Positions 1 through 5,087 of a stretch of 10,719 nucleotides of DNA are shown piece by piece. The notes under the pieces were generated by a model that worked only from the letters and a program-made list of their open reading frames with translations, made no database searches and was not told the DNA's origin. The DNA comes from Nitrospirota bacterium (GTDB taxonomy: Bacteria > Nitrospirota > Thermodesulfovibrionia > UBA6902 > DSMQ01), in assembly GCA_016207865.1 (NCBI GenBank), contig JACQZD010000074.1, positions 1 through 10,719 on the forward strand, read 5' to 3'. The translations under genes were made by a program, and so were the position numbers. Numbering within the stretch: position 1 is the first letter of the stretch; each line of letters starts with the position of its first letter.

Positions 1-9
1 ATGCATAAT

Positions 10-870
10 TTACAATCCCTGCCTCTCAGGTTTTTGATACACCATATCGTTAGTAAAATGCTTTAAAGAAAACGCCGTAGAAAGCTTTACAAGCGATTCC
101 GTATGCCCCAGCACCATGTAACCTCCGTCTACAAGGCAGTTATAGAAATTTTCTATAACCTTCTTTCTTGCAGTGTCATCAAAATATATTAAAACATTTC
201 TGCAAAAAATTAAATCCATTTTTCCGACCAGACGCACCTTGAACGGGTCAAACAGGTTCACATAGTTAAAGGCCACGAGTTTTCTGACGCTGTCGGATAT
301 GCTGTAAGTATCCTCATCTTCGTTATGAAAGTATTTTTTTATGAAATAATATTCCGTGCTCCTGAATGAATTCTTCTTGTAAATTCCGCTCCGCGCAATC
401 TGAAGCGCCCTCTGGCTTATATCACTGCCCGCTATCCTGATATCCCACCCGTCAAAGCCTCCTTTCTCAAGCAGCAGCATGGCAAAAGTATAAGGCTCCT
501 CTCCTGTAGCACAGCCGGCAGACCATATGTTTATCTTTTTTTGGTCCTTATTTTTTTCTTTAAGTTCAGGGATTATTTCATCTATAAACACCTTTAACTG
601 GGACTCTCCCCTGAAAAAATAAGTCTCGTTTACCGTTAAGATATCCATAATTCTTTGAATCTCATCGTCCCGTTTCGGGTCATACATAAGGAAACGGTAA
701 TATTCCCTGAAGTCTTCCAGACGAAGAACCTTTAAACGCCTGTTCAGCCTCCGCTCAACAAGAAAGAGAGATTTTTCATTAAAGAAAATACCGCAGTATC
801 CCCTGATTAAATCCCTTATCAGCCGGAAGACATCCAGATGCAGAGGTATAAGTTCTTCTTCAAATAGCAA
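10..870 (-). CDS. cheR: CheR, SAM-dependent receptor methyltransferase
   Basis: CheR transfers a methyl group from S-adenosylmethionine to glutamates on receptor coils, the adaptation step of chemotaxis. The 286-residue length is normal. The N-terminal helical domain covers about 12-75 and includes the basic ERRLNRRLKVLR segment (39-50). The NETYFFR motif is at 81-87. The SAM-binding loop is SAGCATGEEPY at 117-127, with an acidic D150 in the next strand, and CRNVLIYFD lies at 223-231. The beta-subdomain is around 166-206. No TPR tail is present. Neither receptor in the window ends in an NWETF-like pentapeptide, so docking on a receptor tail is not expected. The TTG start at 870 is chosen because GGAG lies 7 bases upstream (881-878) and because it overlaps the HEAT gene by 11 bases. 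The TAA at 12-10 leaves 9 bases before the window edge, so what follows (cheB, for example) cannot be seen. Confidence 0.97.
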   Translation of the reverse strand: MLFEEELIPLHLDVFRLIRDLIRGYCGIFFNEKSLFLVERRLNRRLKVLRLEDFREYYRFLMYDPKRDDEIQRIMDILTVNETYFFRGESQLKVFIDEIIPELKEKNKDQKKINIWSAGCATGEEPYTFAMLLLEKGGFDGWDIRIAGSDISQRALQIARSGIYKKNSFRSTEYYFIKKYFHNEDEDTYSISDSVRKLVAFNYVNLFDPFKVRLVGKMDLIFCRNVLIYFDDTARKKVIENFYNCLVDGGYMVLGHTESLVKLSTAFSLKHFTNDMVYQKPERQGL

Positions 871-2866
871 GATATCTCTCCGCAGTTTCCCTTACCTGAT
901 AATCTTCGTCAAGTTCAGCGGTTTCTTTTAAATATTTTTCGCTCTCGGATTTAAAAAATTTGCCGAGGACGTCAACGGCCTTCTTTCTCACCGACCATTT
1001 ATTATCCTTTAAAAGCGGGATAATGTCGCGGGAAATTCCGTCAAATATGGACAATGACTCAATAGCCGTGGCCCTTATCTCGGCGTCCTTGTCTTTTAAA
1101 AGTCTGCGCAGTACATCCTTAACCTTTTTCTCCTTAAAATTACCCAACGCTATTATTGCGGCAGCCTTTACAAACCCCGATGTGTCCGACAGCAGTTTTA
1201 TCAAAGGCTCCACGGCTTTCTTGTTCCTGGTATGGCCCAGTCCCTTGGCCGCGGCGACCCGGACAAATACATTCGTATCATTAAGAAGGAATATCAGGGG
1301 TTCTACAACTTCCTCGGAATCAATCATGCCGATAGCCATGGCGGCAGACTTGCGGACCTCCGGAGATTCATCCGACAAGGCCGGCATCAGATACTTTATT
1401 GACTCTGGTATATATATCCGGCAGAGCGCCTCAACAACTGCCGTCCTGACCCTGACATCACTGTCTTTAAGCGCGGAGCCGAGCATCTCTACTGACTTTT
1501 TAGCGCCGATGAGGCCGAGAAGCACTGCGGAACTTTTTCGGACCACAGGGTTTTTATCGGAAAGAGCTGCTATTATTTCATCTGTGTCCAGCCACTTCTC
1601 TAATCTTAAAAGGGCTTTAAGCGCCGCCTCCTGCACATCTTCATAGCGGTCATACATCAGTGGTTTTATGTACTTAACCGTCTCAGGATTATCCAGCGCT
1701 GAAAGTGCAATAGCCGCACCGCTCCTTACATGCCCGTCCTCATCTTTAAGCAGGCCTATGAGGTGGTCCTGAAACGCCGCGGAAGCGGCTTTTGCCGCTA
1801 TGCCGCATATGACCCTTCGCTGGTACAGGTCTTTTGCGTTAAAAAACGGGGTTAGCGACTCGGGTGAAGCCTTGCTTATGGACACAAGCGTCTTTATGAT
1901 TATTTCTCTCGGTTCATCTTCAATCACCATTTCAAAAAGCGGCGGAAGGAGCGATTTATCCCCGAGCAGTCCAAGCAGTACGGTGGCGGCAATCATTACG
2001 TCGGTTTTTTCGCTTTTGGCATGATGCGCCAGTAAATTAACGGCTTCGCTTCCATGTATTTTGTTAATAGTCTTAATTATGATGTCTTCGGAAATTCCTT
2101 TTTCATAAAATTGCCTGATTGCCATGATAGTTTCTTCCTGAACTGTTTTTGACTCATCTTTTAAAAACGGGGCTGTCTTTGTCAGCGATTCGGGGTCAGC
2201 AATCTGCCCCAAGGCCTTGATGACAGGTTTTCTCAGGTCTTTTCTGTGCAAGGCCGAAACAAGCGCATCAACCGCCCTGGCATCGCCGATCTTGCCCAGT
2301 CCGTCAACGGCATGATATGCAAGCCATGTATTAACGCCCTTCATGATGGAAATAAGGCTGGTTACGGCGGATTTGTCGCGAAAATCACAGAGATACTCTA
2401 TGGCTGATGAACGGACGTTATCATCTTTATCTTCAATCGCCTTTAATAAAACGGGCAGAGCCTTCGGGTCTTTTACGCGTCCGATAACATCAACAGTAAA
2501 TTTTCTGACATTCGGGTTAGAACTGTTATAGGCCTTTTTCAGATGACCGGTGGCAGCGCGCCCCAATGAAATCAGCGCCTCAAGCGCAGAATTTCTCGCA
2601 TTGGCATTATCTTCACGCTTAAGCTCGGATATGAGTCCTTTTATTACCGCATCGCTTTTGATCGCAAGCAGCATCTCAACGGCAGTTTTTCTTATTCGCC
2701 AGTTGTCGTCTTCAATGCCTTTTATAAGAAGGGCAATGGCCAAGGGCTTGTTTTTAAGTTTAATCAATTGCCTGACGGCGTCAAGCCGGACCTCAACGTC
2801 ATCACTCTGCATCAGAGAATTAAATTTGTCCTGGAATACTGCCGCCGCCTTTTTTTCATCAGCCAA
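860..2866 (-). CDS. HEAT-repeat (PBS-lyase type) solenoid protein between cheW and cheR
   Basis: This 668-residue soluble protein is made almost wholly of HEAT repeats, about 20 by eye. The repeat signature is a hydrophobic residue plus Arg in a DxxxxVRxxAxxAL pattern. The Val/Ile-Arg pair (or a close variant) recurs at 26, 58, 90, 120, 151, then after a less regular middle at 380, 411, 442, 473, 504, 535, 566 and 597, exactly 31 residues apart. Further copies are at 626 and 658. No catalytic domain, membrane segment or signal peptide is seen. Such solenoids bind other proteins; relatives of the CpcE/PBS-lyase type have been linked to chemosensory systems (a HEAT partner of the Myxococcus Che7 receptor, from memory). 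The TTG start at 2866 is supported by AAGGGG 8 bases upstream. The gene starts one base after the cheW stop and its TGA end overlaps cheR by 11 bases. A scaffold or adaptor for the array or for CheR is plausible; the partner is unknown. Confidence 0.92.
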   Translation of the reverse strand: MADEKKAAAVFQDKFNSLMQSDDVEVRLDAVRQLIKLKNKPLAIALLIKGIEDDNWRIRKTAVEMLLAIKSDAVIKGLISELKREDNANARNSALEALISLGRAATGHLKKAYNSSNPNVRKFTVDVIGRVKDPKALPVLLKAIEDKDDNVRSSAIEYLCDFRDKSAVTSLISIMKGVNTWLAYHAVDGLGKIGDARAVDALVSALHRKDLRKPVIKALGQIADPESLTKTAPFLKDESKTVQEETIMAIRQFYEKGISEDIIIKTINKIHGSEAVNLLAHHAKSEKTDVMIAATVLLGLLGDKSLLPPLFEMVIEDEPREIIIKTLVSISKASPESLTPFFNAKDLYQRRVICGIAAKAASAAFQDHLIGLLKDEDGHVRSGAAIALSALDNPETVKYIKPLMYDRYEDVQEAALKALLRLEKWLDTDEIIAALSDKNPVVRKSSAVLLGLIGAKKSVEMLGSALKDSDVRVRTAVVEALCRIYIPESIKYLMPALSDESPEVRKSAAMAIGMIDSEEVVEPLIFLLNDTNVFVRVAAAKGLGHTRNKKAVEPLIKLLSDTSGFVKAAAIIALGNFKEKKVKDVLRRLLKDKDAEIRATAIESLSIFDGISRDIIPLLKDNKWSVRKKAVDVLGKFFKSESEKYLKETAELDEDYQVRETAERYLAI
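878..881 (-). promoter_or_regulatory. Ribosome binding site for the TTG start of cheR
   Basis: GGAG on the minus strand, 7 bases before the TTG at 870, within the end of the HEAT-repeat gene. It is short but well placed. Confidence 0.5.
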
Positions 2867-2867
2867 T

Positions 2868-3341
2868 TTAATGGCCCCTTTCTTTGTCTTTGACAGGGTT
2901 TCCGGACAAACTGCCTAAAAGCATTATTTCTTCGGGAGTAAGCAGATTGTCAATATTCAGAATAATTATCAATTTGTCGCCTGACTTCCCGATGCCGCTG
3001 AGATATTCAGGTTTCAGCCCTTTAAAAATAGCCGGAGGGGATGATATCTCTTTTTTGTCAATATAAAGAATCTGCCGGACTGCATCAACAAGCAGTCCGA
3101 TTTTTTCCCCGCGTATCATTACGATTACAATCCTTTCCTCCAGAGGCGAGGGTTCAACATTAAGGCGTTTCCTCATATCCAGCAAGGGGATTACAGCGCC
3201 TCTCAGGTTGATAACGCCGGTGATAAAACCCGGGGTATTGGGAAGCGGGGTTGTCTTCAGCGGCCTTGTAATCTCAAATACCTTGTCAAGATCAATGCCG
3301 AATTCTTCTCCCGCTATGGCAAAAATAGCGTACTTACTCAA
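2868..3341 (-). CDS. cheW: CheW coupling protein, standard form
   Basis: This is a 157-residue CheW consisting of one coupling domain and a short C-terminal tail (about 145-157). Diagnostic segments are FAIAGEEFGIDLDKVFEI at 7-24, the NLRGAVIPLLDMRKRL segment at 45-60 (R47), IGLLVDAVRQIL at 81-92, and LIIILNIDNLL at 124-134. The start is TTG at 3341-3339, supported by GAAGGG 7 bases upstream (3354-3349) and by the domain beginning at once after it. It overlaps the receptor C-terminal piece by 8 bases and stops one base before the HEAT-repeat gene, so all are presumably co-translated. It lacks the acidic extension of the operon's other CheW (213 residues), so the two couplers are probably not interchangeable in every contact. 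The family assignment is firm. Confidence 0.96.
   Translation of the reverse strand: MSKYAIFAIAGEEFGIDLDKVFEITRPLKTTPLPNTPGFITGVINLRGAVIPLLDMRKRLNVEPSPLEERIVIVMIRGEKIGLLVDAVRQILYIDKKEISSPPAIFKGLKPEYLSGIGKSGDKLIIILNIDNLLTPEEIMLLGSLSGNPVKDKERGH
2875..2880 (-). promoter_or_regulatory. Ribosome binding site for the TTG start of the HEAT-repeat gene
   Basis: AAGGGG on the minus strand, 8 bases before the TTG at 2866 and inside the end of cheW. It favours this TTG as the start. Confidence 0.55.
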
Positions 3342-3855
3342 ATTTAAGCCCTTCTATGGTTTTCCTGAAGGCCTGAGCCTCCTGCTCCATCTTCTTAAAA
3401 GAACCACTCATATTCTGAATAGCGGTAGCGGTGTTGTAGCAAATTGTTTTAATCATATCTACTGTCTGAATAATGTCCTTGCTGATCTTGCCTTCCTCGG
3501 ATAAAGTGCTGATTATGCTTTTGACGCTGTCGTTTGCAGCATCAAAGCTCTTGGTCAGCATACGAGCCCCGGAAGAGTGATCCTGAAGGTTTCTCTTTAT
3601 AAATTCAGACATGTCCTTAAGCTTCTCGGCAACAATGGTAATCTGGTCTGATTCCTGCACCTGCAGGTGAGAGGATCTTATGATATATCCGATTGTCACC
3701 TGCATTAATTCAATATAAGTGGTTATCTGCGTAACTGCTCCGACCTGTTCGCCTGTAGCCTGCTGGATTACATGCGCCATCTCATCAGACTGCCTTGCAG
3801 TATCAATCACCTCTCTGAAGGCCTCGCCTGTTTTTACGATAAGCGCAATGCCCTT
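3334..3855 (-). pseudogene. C-terminal arm of the interrupted receptor (same frame, downstream of the TAA)
   Basis: These 173 codons directly follow the nonsense codon in the same frame and encode the rest of a receptor return helix. The first residues, KGIALIVKTGEAFREVI, align gap-free with EGAMLTKEAKESFAQII of the intact receptor (residues 528-544). The match continues through QSDEMAHVIQQATGEQ against HSAEMVAQIENATYEQ. Everything is helical, with no TM segment and no terminal pentapeptide, and it ends at LKFE. If made separately it would need re-initiation. Candidates are a GTG at 3810 with a weak GAGG 11 bases upstream, or an ATG at 3780; neither is convincing. The end overlaps the next cheW by 8 bases, as in an intact operon, and the reading frame shows no other damage. 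That suggests either very recent inactivation or retained function. The rejoined receptor would be 567 residues including the stop position. Confidence 0.75.
3349..3354 (-). promoter_or_regulatory. Ribosome binding site for the TTG start of the second cheW
   Basis: GAAGGG on the minus strand, 7 bases before the TTG at 3341. It lies inside the last codons of the receptor gene. It supports the TTG as the true start, since no ATG lies nearby in frame before the domain begins. Confidence 0.6.
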
Positions 3856-5037
3856 TTAAACTATCTGGGCGCTTTTTTCCGAAACTGTAATAGTTGCGGC
3901 TATTTCATCCCGGAACATATTAATGATATCTGTAATTTCTTTTGTAGAGGCCGCTGTCTTGTCAGAGAGCGTTTTTATTTCTTCGGCAACAACTGAAAAT
4001 CCCTTGCCGTACTCTCCGGCCTGCTCGGCCAGAATCGCCGCATTTAAACTTAACAGGTTTGTCTGTTTTGTTACATTTCCAATAACCAAAAGCACTTTCT
4101 CTATATTTTTGGACTTTGCGCCGAGTCTTGTTGCAAACTCAAAGTTTTTTGCAACTGCATCAGCAATCTCCTCCATACCCTCCATGGCATTAGCAACGCT
4201 TAACATGCCCCCATCAGAGGCTACTCCCCTTACTTTATTCGTCAGATTGACAGATTCCTTTGAACTCTTTTCTATCGCCTTAAGATTCTCCGTTATCTCT
4301 ATAACCGATATTATGGCCTCATCAGTAGAGGAAGAAAGGCTTTCAGCCCTCTTAAATGTTTCTTTTGCGGCAACCGAAATACTGCTCATTAAAGAATAAA
4401 TATCATTCAGCGATCTGGAAAATTGATCAAGATTATCCTCAACTTCCTCAACGGTGGAATTAATCTGAGCCAGAACAGCCAAATTCTCCTCAAGAAACTT
4501 TGTGAAAGCATCCGTGTTGTTAAGAATCTTCGCCTGCAGTTTTTCGCAGTTTCTTAATGACACCGCCACGTTTTCCGTTGTAGCAAACTGGCTGTTTGTG
4601 TCCTCCGTAATTTTATCCGTTTGCGGCTTTATTTTTTCAATTTCCGAGGTAATCTCCTTTGACGAGGTATTTAGCTTGCGGATAATGCTTCTGAAATAAA
4701 TTATCAGGGCATTAAAATTTTTTACCAAGGTCCCGATTACAGGCGACATGGGAGACTTTATGTCAATTGTCAGGTTTCCTGCGGCAGCCTTGCTTATCGC
4801 TGTATTAAAATCCGTTACCGGCATGCTCAAAAACCTGGCAAAAAAAAGCAGCGACCCGGCAAAGGTCAGGATTAAGCATATTACTTCACTCCCCAGGAAA
4901 TAAAACAATAATTTGTTAAATTCCGGGCCGGCAGTGGTATTCTTCATCAGCAAAACGAAAAAAGCGGCGCCGGCGCCCTGGCATATAAGGATAATTATCA
5001 GAAGTGTTACCATGAATCTTGCCGTCAATATTTTCAT
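3856..5037 (-). CDS. Methyl-accepting chemotaxis receptor, N-terminal piece, ended by an in-frame TAA within the signalling coil
   Basis: This 393-residue product begins with TM1 (about 8-31), a loop of only about 11 residues, and TM2 (about 43-67), so it has practically no periplasmic sensor. HAMP follows (P73 to about 122), then a long coil reaching the signalling tip (KQTNLLSLNAAILAEQAGE, G341) and 52 residues of the return helix. Translation then meets TAA at 3858-3856. The same frame continues open to 3334 and encodes the remaining C-terminal arm, so this is an in-frame nonsense codon and not a frameshift. Aligned without gaps to the neighbouring receptor, the stop falls on that protein's N527. 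The ATG start at 5037 has GAGG 5 bases upstream (5046-5043). It follows a 50-base spacer after the PhnD receptor, the longest gap in the operon. The truncated protein keeps the CheW/CheA-binding tip but lacks most of the return arm. It could be a decayed gene, a split receptor or a sequence error; these cannot be told apart here. Confidence 0.88.
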   Translation of the reverse strand: MKILTARFMVTLLIIILICQGAGAAFFVLLMKNTTAGPEFNKLLFYFLGSEVICLILTFAGSLLFFARFLSMPVTDFNTAISKAAAGNLTIDIKSPMSPVIGTLVKNFNALIIYFRSIIRKLNTSSKEITSEIEKIKPQTDKITEDTNSQFATTENVAVSLRNCEKLQAKILNNTDAFTKFLEENLAVLAQINSTVEEVEDNLDQFSRSLNDIYSLMSSISVAAKETFKRAESLSSSTDEAIISVIEITENLKAIEKSSKESVNLTNKVRGVASDGGMLSVANAMEGMEEIADAVAKNFEFATRLGAKSKNIEKVLLVIGNVTKQTNLLSLNAAILAEQAGEYGKGFSVVAEEIKTLSDKTAASTKEITDIINMFRDEIAATITVSEKSAQIV

Positions 5038-5087
5038 CTTCGCCTCTCTCTGTATTTATTAATATAAAATCCCGAGATTAAAATTCA

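Noticed and set aside
960..1646. 228-codon open frame on the plus strand opposite the HEAT-repeat gene
   Set aside because: Its Ser-rich product mirrors the regular repeats on the other strand; the minus strand shows a clear 31-residue period and operon packing.
3810..3858. A frameshift as the cause of the split second receptor
   Set aside because: The start of the downstream piece and the upstream frame differ by a multiple of three (5037 - 3810 = 1227), so the interruption is an in-frame stop.
3856..3858. Stop codon recoding as selenocysteine or pyrrolysine
   Set aside because: The codon is TAA; selenocysteine uses TGA and pyrrolysine TAG, and no functional reason for a special residue exists in a coiled-coil arm.
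5038..5087. Possible internal promoter in the AT-rich 50-base spacer between the two receptors
   Set aside because: A TATATT-like hexamer is present, but no matching -35 box at normal spacing could be found; AT-richness alone is not enough to call it. No stem-loop terminator was seen there either.
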